Assembly: GCA_013696185.1 (NCBI GenBank)
Contig: JACCZA010000325.1
Span: forward strand, 1-7,190
Length of the DNA stretch: 7,190 nucleotides
Source of the DNA: Actinomycetota bacterium
Lineage (GTDB): Bacteria > Actinomycetota > Thermoleophilia > Gaiellales > Gaiellaceae
Direction of reading: 5' to 3'
How positions within the stretch are numbered: position 1 is the first letter of the stretch; every line of letters starts with the position of its first letter. Positions 1 to 5,655 of this stretch are shown piece after piece. The notes under the pieces were generated by a model. It did not search any database and was not told the origin of the DNA. It saw nothing but the letters and a program-made list of their open reading frames with translations. The position numbers and the translations under genes are program-made.

Positions 1-315
1 CGGAACATGATCCGGCTGTCCGGGCGCGACCCCGACCGCGACGTGCGGATCGAGTTCGTCGGCGCGCGCGCGGGCGAGAAGTTGCACGAGGAGCTCTGGA
101 GCGAGACGGAGACGGTCACCCCGACCGCCCACCCGAAGATCCTGCGCGTCACCTGGCCCGTGATCGACGCACGGTGGCTGGAGGGCGAGCTCGCCGAGCT
201 CGAGCGCCTCGTGGGCGAGGGCGACACGCTGCAGCTCGTGGCGCGGCTCTCGGCGATCGTGCGCGAGCCGAGGCACGCGGACGTGCGCGAGCCGGCCGCC
301 GCGCCCGTCGACTGA
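1..315 (+). CDS. CapD/FlaA1-type nucleotide-sugar dehydratase/epimerase, C-terminal fragment
   Basis: This is the 3' end of a gene that begins before the window; 104 codons are visible, read in frame from base 1 to a TGA stop. The segment IEFVGARAGEKLHEELW (about residues 17-33 of the fragment), followed by TAHPKI, is the conserved C-terminal signature of the CapD/FlaA1/PglF polysaccharide biosynthesis family, usually seen as G-x-R-x-GEKL-x-EEL. These enzymes are NAD(P)-dependent extended SDR proteins that act on UDP-sugars, for example as UDP-GlcNAc 4,6-dehydratases or 5-epimerases, to make sugars for surface glycans. The catalytic core and nucleotide-binding motif lie upstream, so it cannot be told whether this is the short soluble form or the long membrane-anchored form. 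The alanine/proline-rich last ~15 residues are not conserved. It converges on the minus-strand glycan gene block, so it is a neighbour in pathway but a separate transcript. The family call is fairly sure; the exact substrate is unknown. Confidence 0.85.
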   Translation, partial: RNMIRLSGRDPDRDVRIEFVGARAGEKLHEELWSETETVTPTAHPKILRVTWPVIDARWLEGELAELERLVGEGDTLQLVARLSAIVREPRHADVREPAAAPVD

Positions 316-327
316 CCTTCGAGCAGG

Positions 328-362
328 GGCACCGGCGCGCCCGCGGGGACCGCGCCGGCGCC
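328..362. terminator. GC-rich hairpin between convergent genes, possible bidirectional terminator
   Basis: CCGGCGCG (332-339) pairs perfectly with CGCGCCGG (351-358). After one A/C mismatch the stem continues with GGC (328-330) against GCC (360-362), giving 11 Watson-Crick pairs around an 11-nt loop. It fills most of the 60-bp gap between the stop codon of the dehydratase gene and the stop codon of the convergent PhoX-like gene, where a shared terminator is expected. No T-run follows on either strand, so it would be a non-canonical intrinsic terminator, which is common in high-GC actinobacteria. GC-rich palindromes also arise by chance here, so confidence is moderate. Confidence 0.45.
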
Positions 363-375
363 TTCGCCTACTCCC

Positions 376-1908
376 CTACCGCTCCGGGATACGTACGAGC
401 AGGAGCTGGCCGCCCTCCCGCTCGTAGGTGACCGTCGGCGTCACCTCCCGGTCGAGCACGAGCGTGCCGGCCTGCACGTCCAGCAGGAACGCCCCGGGCC
501 CGAACGCCTCCGAGGCGTCGACGATCCCGCTCGACTCCCACGCGCCCTGCCGGGCCGCGGGATCCTGTGACTGGTCGACACGGGCTACGACCGTGAGCTT
601 CTCCGTCTCGAGGTCGTAGCGCCAGATGCGCGCGGTCGTCCCGTTCGGGTTGCTCGCCGCGTACTGGTTCTGGCTGCCCGGGTCCTCCTGGATCAGGAGG
701 CTGCGCTCCGTCGTCTCGAGGTTGTCCGGGTTGTGGATCAGATCGAGCGCCCCCGCGCTCGCCGCCCCGCGCGCGTCCCCGTCGATCAGAACCGAGAGGC
801 TGAGCACCTCGGTGGGGTCGTCGGGGTCGAGCACCATCTGGAAGACACGGCCGTTCGGAAAGGGCCCCGTCGTGCCCGCCGGGCCGCGGCGCAGGCGGCC
901 GGTCGCGGGATCCGCGACTGCCCGGGGCTCGCCCGTGTCTGCGAAGTAGACGATGAACGGGTACTCGCGGTCGTAGGCGATGTCCTCAACGCGGATGAAC
1001 TGGAAGACCCCGTTCGCGTTCGACCAGCTCTCGAGCGCCGTCTGGTCGCCCCGCGCGACCTCCCGCGGCACCGGGACGAACGAGCCGTCGGTCGTGTCCT
1101 CCGGCCCGAGATCGCCGTAGTCGTTGACGTCCGGGTCGCTCGACTTGAACGCGAGCAGCTTGCCGCGGTCGCGCCAGACGTCGTCGCCGTCGTCTGCCGA
1201 GTACAGGTAGAGCTGGGAAGCCGGCGCGGAGAAGGTGTCGTCGCCGGAGAGCACGACCGGATGGCCGAAGCCGGGGAGCGCGACCGAGTTCTCGTGATTG
1301 TGGCGACCCATGCCGTAGATGGGGCGGTACCGGCCGGAGCGGATGTCGTACGCCACGACGACCCCGGCCTGCTCGGCCCCGGGTCCCGCGGGCCAGGCGG
1401 TGCCCGTCCTGTTGACCAGGTCTGTCGCCTCCTCGTTCGTGAAGAGCAGCGGCCGCTCGAAGCCGTGCTCGCGGCCCGCGAGGAAGTTCGAGCAGAAGCG
1501 CTGGTAGTTCGCGCTGCTCGGAATCACGTAGCTGCCCTGCAGCACGCCTCGGCTCTGCCGGCTCAGCGTCAGCCGACTCACCATCGCGTTGGTGAAGTCG
1601 CTGATCGGCACGGGGAAGGGCACGAGAGACGTCTCGTGGTTGACGTACAGGTCGACCCGACCCGCGCCCCGCCCGCGCAGCGAGATCCCGTCGGGGAGCG
1701 ACTCGAAGCGGTACCCGCTGCGCAGCCGCTCGCCGACCGTGATGATCGGCTCGACCTCGACCCCCGCAGCGACGCCCGCGAGCATCGGCGCCGCCGAGGT
1801 CTTGAAGCCCGCGCCGCCGCCTCCTGCCGCGCCCGTCGCGAGCGCTGCCGCGAGCGCGAGCGATCCACCGAGGGCGAGCGCCCTCCTCCATCTGCGTGAG
1901 ATCCGCAT
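376..1908 (-). CDS. Secreted PhoX-like (DUF839) phosphatase-family protein
   Basis: A complete protein of 510 aa. The N-terminus has arginine pairs (ISRRWRR, residues 3-9), then a hydrophobic Ala/Leu stretch (about 10-28) and a Gly-rich linker: an export signal, possibly Tat-type because of the RR pairs, though the hydrophobic residue expected after the twin arginine is missing, so Sec is also possible. The mature part resembles the PhoX/DUF839 beta-propeller family, with YVNHE (88-92), FTNEE (156-160), HNHEN (203-207) and SGDDT (221-225), repeated acidic or polar motifs of the kind that carry the Ca/Fe cofactors in PhoX alkaline phosphatases. PhoX enzymes release phosphate from phosphoesters outside the cytoplasm; which ligands are kept here cannot be confirmed by eye, so activity is inferred. 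The ATG at 1908 follows a purine-rich Shine-Dalgarno and directly starts the signal peptide. It is the last gene of the minus-strand block, 50 bp after the DUF354 gene. No phosphate-box-like direct repeats were seen upstream. Confidence 0.7.
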   Translation of the reverse strand: MRISRRWRRALALGGSLALAAALATGAAGGGGAGFKTSAAPMLAGVAAGVEVEPIITVGERLRSGYRFESLPDGISLRGRGAGRVDLYVNHETSLVPFPVPISDFTNAMVSRLTLSRQSRGVLQGSYVIPSSANYQRFCSNFLAGREHGFERPLLFTNEEATDLVNRTGTAWPAGPGAEQAGVVVAYDIRSGRYRPIYGMGRHNHENSVALPGFGHPVVLSGDDTFSAPASQLYLYSADDGDDVWRDRGKLLAFKSSDPDVNDYGDLGPEDTTDGSFVPVPREVARGDQTALESWSNANGVFQFIRVEDIAYDREYPFIVYFADTGEPRAVADPATGRLRRGPAGTTGPFPNGRVFQMVLDPDDPTEVLSLSVLIDGDARGAASAGALDLIHNPDNLETTERSLLIQEDPGSQNQYAASNPNGTTARIWRYDLETEKLTVVARVDQSQDPAARQGAWESSGIVDASEAFGPGAFLLDVQAGTLVLDREVTPTVTYEREGGQLLLVRIPER

Positions 1909-1914
1909 GCCTTT

Positions 1915-1923
1915 CTCCCCTCC
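1915..1923 (-). promoter_or_regulatory. Strong Shine-Dalgarno of the PhoX-like gene
   Basis: On the minus strand the start region reads GGAGGGGAGAAAGGC-ATG. GGGGAG ends 6 nt, and GGAGG 10 nt, before the ATG at 1908. It fixes the start choice. It is the only clear ribosome-binding site in the four-gene minus-strand block; the other three genes have weak or no such site. Confidence 0.75.
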
Positions 1924-1944
1924 CCGAGACGCCGGACGGGGTCG

Positions 1945-1950
1945 ATCCTA
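1945..1950 (-). promoter_or_regulatory. Possible -10 element ahead of the PhoX-like gene
   Basis: The minus strand carries TAGGAT, a good match to the actinobacterial -10 pattern TANNNT, 36 nt before the ATG at 1908. This would give a transcript with a leader of about 30 nt that includes the Shine-Dalgarno. The expected -35 position (about 1968-1973, minus-strand GCGCTC) is poor, so this is only a weak suggestion of an internal promoter that would let the gene be expressed apart from the upstream glycan genes. Confidence 0.25.
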
Positions 1951-1958
1951 GTCCGCGA

Positions 1959-2972
1959 TCACGCCTCGAGCGCCGAGAGCAGAAGCTCGAGCATCGCCGC
2001 CGGCTCGCGGCGCTGGCGCAGATGGGCGTCCGCCTCCCGCTTGCGTAGCTCGAGCGCGCGCGGATCGGAGAGCGGCACGAGTCGTCCGTCGCGGATCAGC
2101 TCCTCGTCGACGCCGCCGAGCCTCCCTCCGTAGGTCGTGTAGACGGGTACCCCGAGTGCCGCCGCCTCGCGGTTCATCGTCCCTCCGGCCGAGACGACGA
2201 CGTCGGCGAGCGCGATCAGGCTCTGCGCGTCGACGGCGCGCTCGGGCACGATCACCGAGGGCAGATCGAGCCCGCGGACGTAGTCGCGCTGCTCGTGGGT
2301 GCGGGGGAGGACGACCGCATGGACGTCCTGGCGGCGGCCGAGGAGCTCGAGCACCTGCGGGAAGAGGGGGTTCGAGCGGCGGTGGTAGAGCGAGACGTCC
2401 GGCGGCGGGCGCAGGGCGACGAGGACCCGGGTCGGGTCGACGCCGAGCTGCCCGGGCACGGACGCGTCCGGCTCGAAGTCGGCGAGGTAGTACTCCTCCT
2501 TGAGCCCCGCGTAGCGCAGGAGCTTCGGCGACTCGGCGCCGTAGCGTGCAAGCCGGTCGAGCGGGATCGCGTCCGGCACGACCACCCTGGTCGCGGCCCG
2601 GCAGCCGAGCTGGTGCTGCAGCCACGCGAACTCGTAGTCGAACGTGGTGGAGCTCGGGATGTCGAGCCGCCGCGCCGTCATCGTCAGCTCGTGCGAGCCG
2701 TGGGCGAGCGCGACGTCGAACCCGCGTCCGGAGGCCCAGCGGCGCAGCGCGCCGAGGCGGGAGCCGAGCGAGCGCGCCTTGCCGAGCCGCGAGCGGCCAC
2801 CGTGACGGCCGATCACCTCCGCCTCGAGCCCGTGCAGCTCGAGCAGCTGCAGGGTCTGGGCGTAGTCGCGTGCGGTGATCTCCACCTCGTCGCCGCGCGC
2901 GCGCAGGAGGGCGATCAGGGGCCGGAACACGAGCACGTGCGCCGAGGCCGTCATGTCGATCCAGACCCGCAC
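1959..2972 (-). CDS. DUF354 family protein, GT-B-like glycosyltransferase/epimerase fold
   Basis: A 337-aa protein starting with GTG at 2972. The N-terminus VRVWIDMTASAHVLVFRPLI is the hallmark of the DUF354 family, which normally begins right at this (V/K)-x-(V/I)-W-(I/F)-D strand. That is why the longer in-frame ATG at 3077, inside the preceding gene, was not used. A second family signature lies toward the C-terminus: SAGGTMNREAAALGVPVYTT, followed by GGVDEELIRDGRLV. This resembles the nucleotide-sugar-binding half of GT-B glycosyltransferases and the related UDP-GlcNAc 2-epimerases. DUF354 proteins are common in surface polysaccharide loci, but their reaction is not established; transfer or modification of a sugar nucleotide is the best inference. 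No membrane segment or signal peptide is seen, so it is probably cytoplasmic. The start lies 5 nt after the stop of the amidotransferase gene. A GAGGGG stretch is about 17 nt away, rather far for a normal ribosome-binding site, so translation is probably coupled to the upstream gene. Confidence 0.82.
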   Translation of the reverse strand: MRVWIDMTASAHVLVFRPLIALLRARGDEVEITARDYAQTLQLLELHGLEAEVIGRHGGRSRLGKARSLGSRLGALRRWASGRGFDVALAHGSHELTMTARRLDIPSSTTFDYEFAWLQHQLGCRAATRVVVPDAIPLDRLARYGAESPKLLRYAGLKEEYYLADFEPDASVPGQLGVDPTRVLVALRPPPDVSLYHRRSNPLFPQVLELLGRRQDVHAVVLPRTHEQRDYVRGLDLPSVIVPERAVDAQSLIALADVVVSAGGTMNREAAALGVPVYTTYGGRLGGVDEELIRDGRLVPLSDPRALELRKREADAHLRQRREPAAMLELLLSALEA

Positions 2973-2977
2973 AGGCG

Positions 2978-4870
2978 CTACCGCACGATCCCCTCGAGCG
3001 CGGCGCGGGCCGGGGCGGCGCTCGGGGGCGCCTCGACGTGAGCCTCGTGCCACAGCGTGAACGCGAGCAGCCCCCACAGCTGCCGGCTCAGGTCGTCGCG
3101 GCGGGCGACGTGCGCGTCGATCAACCGCTCGACCGCGGCAGGATCGAAGAAGCCCTGGCGCCGGAGCGTCGCCGATGAGAGCGTCTCGCGGGCGAACGGC
3201 TCGAGGTCGGCGCGCAGCCAGGCGGCGGCGGGAATCGAGAAGCCGCGCTTCTTGCCGGCGACGATCCGCTCCGGCAGCAGCGGCTCGGCCGCTTTCCGCA
3301 GCAGCACCTTCTTGCGCAGGCGGTGCACCTTCTGCCGCGTCGGCAGCGCGAGCGCGAGGTCGCTGACCGCCGTGTCGAGGAACGGGACGCGCGCCTCCAG
3401 CGAGTGCGCCATCGAGGCGCGGTCGGTCTTCACGAGGAGGTCGTCCACGAGGTAGAGGCCGAGGTCGACGTCCTGCAGGCGGGCGAGGAGCTCGGCGCCT
3501 TCGGTCTCGGCGAAGCGGTCGCGCAGGAGATCGACCGGGTCGAAGGGGGAGTGCCTTCCGGTCAGCTCGGTGCGCGCCTCCCGCGAGAAGATCTCCTTCC
3601 AGCCGTGGTGGCGCTCGAGCGGCGGCAGATGGGCCGAGCGGACGAAGCGCTTGGCCCGGAAGTCGAGGCTCGCACGCGCGCTCGAGCTCGGCAGGAGCTC
3701 GACGAGCGGGCGCGCGAGGCGCGCGAGGCCGCCCACGCGGCTCGCGAGGAGGTCGGCCGCATAGGTGTAGTAGCCGCCGAACAGCTCGTCGCCGCCCTCG
3801 CCCGAGAGCGCGACCTTCACCTCCCCGGCGGCCAGCTGGGAGACGAGGTAGGTGGGCAGGGCCGAGGAATCCGCGAACGGCTCGTCGAACGCCTCGGCGA
3901 GCACCGGCAGGAGGCTCGCGGCGTCGGGCCGCAGCACGAGCTCGCGGTGCTCGGTGCCGTAGCGCTCGGCGACGAGGCGCGCGTCGCCGAGCTCGTCGAA
4001 GCTTCGCTCCTCGAAGCCGATCGAGAACGTGCGCAGCGGGCGGGCGCCCTCCTGCGCGGCGAGCGCGGCGAGCAGGGCCGAGTCGACGCCGCCCGAGAGG
4101 AGCACGCCGACCGGGACGTCGCTCACGAGGTGGGCGCGCACCGAGTCGCGGAGCCGCTCCCTGAGCTCGGCGGCGAGCTCGGCCTCCCCGTTCGTGCGGA
4201 CGTCCGCGGCGCTCGCGGGCGCGGGGCGCGCGAAGCGCTCGAGCCGGTGGGCGCCGTCCTCCCAGACGAGGAGATGCCCGGGCGGGAGCTTGCGCGTCTC
4301 GCGGAAGATCGTCAGGGGCGCCGGGACGGTGTTGAGCGCGAGGAACGCCTCGAGCGCGTCGAGGTCGATCTCACCCCGGGGGAGCGCGCGCAGCTCGGAG
4401 GCGAAGGCGAGCTCCCGGCCGCGGGCCCGGTAGAGGAGCGGCTTGATCCCGAAGCGGTCGCGCGCGAGCACGAGCCGTCCGCGCCGGGCGTCCCAGAGCG
4501 CGAGTGCGAACATGCCGCGGAGGCGTCCGGCGAAGCCCTCGCCCTCCTGCTCGTAGAGGTGGGCGAGCACCTCGGTGTCACCGCGGGTGCGGAACGTGTG
4601 CCCCTCCCGCTCGAGCTCCCGGCGCAGCTCGCGGTAGTTGTAGATCTCGCCGTTCTGCACGACGACGACCGAGCCGTCCTCGTTCGTCAGCGGCTGGTCG
4701 CCCGTCTCGAGGTCGATGATCGAGAGGCGCCTGGCGGCGAGGCCGATCCCGCCCTCGCAAAAGCTGCCTTCGCTGTCGGGGCCACGGTGGACGAGCGTCG
4801 CGCTCATCGCGGCGAGCCGGCCGCGGTCGACAGCGCCGCTCTCCGAGGCGATCCCGCAGATGCCGCACAT
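2978..4870 (-). CDS. asnB: Asparagine synthase family glutamine amidotransferase (AsnB-like)
   Basis: A complete 630-aa protein. The N-terminal class II glutaminase domain has the nucleophile Cys2 (MCGICGI), HRGPDSEG (28-35), RLSIID (48-53), NGEIYNY (73-79), GDTE (97-100) and RDRFGIKPL (137-145), the full set for glutamine binding and ammonia release. The C-terminal synthetase domain has the ATP-pyrophosphatase loop SGGVDS (259-264), FDEPFADSSALPTY (328-341) and SGEGGDELFGGY (356-367). All catalytic motifs are intact. The textbook reaction is aspartate + glutamine + ATP to asparagine. However, AsnB paralogues inside polysaccharide loci are often thought to amidate sugar acids or other precursors, and this gene's position between an initiating sugar transferase and a DUF354 protein favours that role. 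The symbol marks the family only. The last ~25 residues are Ala/Pro-rich and unconserved. No Shine-Dalgarno precedes the ATG; a -10-like TAGACT sits 7 nt upstream instead. Confidence 0.93.
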   Translation of the reverse strand: MCGICGIASESGAVDRGRLAAMSATLVHRGPDSEGSFCEGGIGLAARRLSIIDLETGDQPLTNEDGSVVVVQNGEIYNYRELRRELEREGHTFRTRGDTEVLAHLYEQEGEGFAGRLRGMFALALWDARRGRLVLARDRFGIKPLLYRARGRELAFASELRALPRGEIDLDALEAFLALNTVPAPLTIFRETRKLPPGHLLVWEDGAHRLERFARPAPASAADVRTNGEAELAAELRERLRDSVRAHLVSDVPVGVLLSGGVDSALLAALAAQEGARPLRTFSIGFEERSFDELGDARLVAERYGTEHRELVLRPDAASLLPVLAEAFDEPFADSSALPTYLVSQLAAGEVKVALSGEGGDELFGGYYTYAADLLASRVGGLARLARPLVELLPSSSARASLDFRAKRFVRSAHLPPLERHHGWKEIFSREARTELTGRHSPFDPVDLLRDRFAETEGAELLARLQDVDLGLYLVDDLLVKTDRASMAHSLEARVPFLDTAVSDLALALPTRQKVHRLRKKVLLRKAAEPLLPERIVAGKKRGFSIPAAAWLRADLEPFARETLSSATLRRQGFFDPAAVERLIDAHVARRDDLSRQLWGLLAFTLWHEAHVEAPPSAAPARAALEGIVR

Positions 4871-4883
4871 GGGCCGGAGTCTA
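4871..4883 (-). promoter_or_regulatory. Candidate leaderless promoter of the asnB-like gene
   Basis: On the minus strand the bases before the start codon read TAGACT-CCGGCCC-ATG, that is TANNNT-N7-ATG. This is the spacing described for leaderless transcripts in actinobacteria, where transcription begins at or next to the start codon. The absence of any Shine-Dalgarno here agrees with it. No convincing -35 was found 16-18 bp further upstream. It would give the amidotransferase and downstream genes a promoter of their own inside the block. Confidence 0.4.
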
Positions 4884-4895
4884 CGGCGCCTTCAG

Positions 4896-4916
4896 GGTCG
4901 TCCCGGCGGGGCGACC
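4896..4916. other. Hairpin in the gap between the sugar transferase and asnB-like genes
   Basis: GGTCGTCCC (4896-4904) faces GGGGCGACC (4908-4916) across a 3-nt loop. On the plus strand this gives eight Watson-Crick pairs and one G-T pair. In the minus-strand transcript, the one that matters, the G-T becomes an A/C mismatch, leaving 5 + 3 pairs. It is the main structure in the 96-bp gap after the sugar transferase stop. No U-run follows, so it could be a weak terminator, an attenuator, an RNA processing or stability element, or chance in GC-rich DNA. Confidence 0.3.
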
Positions 4917-4966
4917 GCTCGGGCCGCCGAGGGCGAGGTGCTCGCGCCCCAGGACTCGTCGGCTGC

Positions 4967-5641
4967 TCATTCGGCCGGGCGCAGGAGGCCGCGCAGCGAC
5001 TGCCGCAGCACCCGCCAGCCCGTCGCCGCGAGCGTGCGCAGGTAGAGCCGCACGGAGCGGTCGGCGATCCACTCGACGTCGTGGGCGAGCTTCTCCGCCA
5101 TCGAGGTCTCGTAGCCCTTGCGCACCTGCGCAAAGCCCGTGAGCCCGGGGCGCACGACGAGGCGCTGCCAGTAGGCCGGGAGCGCGGCGCCGAGCTCCTC
5201 GAAGAAGCGCGGCCGGATCGGTCGCGGCCCGACGAGGCTCATGTCCCCCCGCAGCACGTTCCAGAACTGCGGGATCTCGTCGAGCTGCGTGGCGCGGAGC
5301 CAGCGCCCGATCGGCGTGTACTCCTCGCGCGTGCGGCGGACGAGCTCGTCGCCGAGGTAGGGGCCGAGCCGCTGCTCGGCGCCGCGCCGCAAGGTGCGGA
5401 ACTTGAGCATGGTGAACACGCGCCCGCCGCGGCCCACGCGCTCTCCGCGGTAGGTGAGCGGCGGTCCGCTCGTCACGAGCAGCGCGAGCGCGATCAGGAG
5501 CGAGAGGGGGAGCGACACGAGCAGGAAGAGCCCCGCGAGCACGACGTCCAGCAGGCGAAGGGTCACGTCAACGCGCGTCCGCCTCGGCGTCTCGGCGGCG
5601 AGCTGCGCCGTGGGCGACGTCTCGGATGGGGGTTTGGCCAT
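4967..5641 (-). CDS. Short bacterial sugar transferase (initiating phosphoglycosyl transferase)
   Basis: Taken as 224 aa from the ATG at 5641. It has one N-terminal hydrophobic segment (about residues 30-57) with the central Ser-x-Pro (43-45) that lets the helix dip into and out of the inner leaflet in monotopic enzymes. It is followed by KFRTL (80-84), the catalytic Asp-Glu pair in LDEIPQ (D121, E122), NVLRGDMSLVGPRP (128-141) and RPGLTG (164-169). This is the complete core of the PglC/WcaJ/WbaP family. These enzymes move a sugar-1-phosphate from a UDP-sugar to undecaprenyl phosphate, the first membrane step of glycan assembly. The four-helix N-terminal part of the long forms is absent, so this is a PglC-sized version. 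It is first in the minus-strand block and divergent from lysR, with only 11 bp between the ATGs. Start choice is open: a TTG at 5647 adds two residues, and a GTG at 5566 would give 199 aa beginning just before the conserved RLLD. Confidence 0.92.
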   Translation of the reverse strand: MAKPPSETSPTAQLAAETPRRTRVDVTLRLLDVVLAGLFLLVSLPLSLLIALALLVTSGPPLTYRGERVGRGGRVFTMLKFRTLRRGAEQRLGPYLGDELVRRTREEYTPIGRWLRATQLDEIPQFWNVLRGDMSLVGPRPIRPRFFEELGAALPAYWQRLVVRPGLTGFAQVRKGYETSMAEKLAHDVEWIADRSVRLYLRTLAATGWRVLRQSLRGLLRPAE

Positions 5642-5644
5642 AAT
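5639..5644 (+). promoter_or_regulatory. -10-like hexamer for lysR (CATAAT)
   Basis: CATAAT differs from TATAAT at one base and ends 8 nt before the lysR ATG at 5653. Transcription would start at about 5651-5653, giving a leaderless or nearly leaderless mRNA. In support, no Shine-Dalgarno is found within 15 nt of the ATG; the nearest G-rich stretch (about 5624-5632) is over 20 nt away. The -35 region (about 5616-5621) is poor. Confidence 0.4.
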
Positions 5645-5649
5645 CAACG

Positions 5650-5655
5650 CTTATG
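5650..5655 (-). promoter_or_regulatory. -10-like hexamer for the sugar transferase block (CATAAG)
   Basis: The minus strand reads CATAAG followed by 8 nt and the ATG at 5641, the mirror image of the lysR arrangement because both lie in the same palindrome. It matches TATAAT at 4 of 6 positions. A start near 5643-5641 would again be leaderless, and no Shine-Dalgarno is visible. No good -35 is present. If the true start were the GTG at 5566, the same promoter would instead give a leader of about 75 nt. Confidence 0.3.

Noticed and set aside
733..1899. A plus-strand open frame of 388 codons opposite the PhoX-like gene
   Set aside because: The composition is typical of a GC-rich shadow frame (Arg/Val/Asp/Glu-rich, no motif). 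The minus-strand frame has a signal peptide, family motifs and a strong Shine-Dalgarno.
1922..1941. CCCCG/CGGGG inverted repeat between the DUF354 and PhoX-like genes
   Set aside because: Only five pairs around a 10-nt loop with no T-run; it overlaps the Shine-Dalgarno edge of the PhoX-like gene, and such short repeats are expected by chance at this GC content.
2973..3077. N-terminal extension of the DUF354 protein from an ATG at 3077
   Set aside because: The extra 35 residues are Arg/Gly/Ala-rich, overlap the asnB-like gene and precede the strand with which the family normally starts. GTG at 2972 fits the family and the gene order.
5642..5647. TTG start for the sugar transferase at 5647
   Set aside because: It adds only two residues, has no Shine-Dalgarno, and an ATG follows two codons later at 5641 with correct spacing to a -10-like element.
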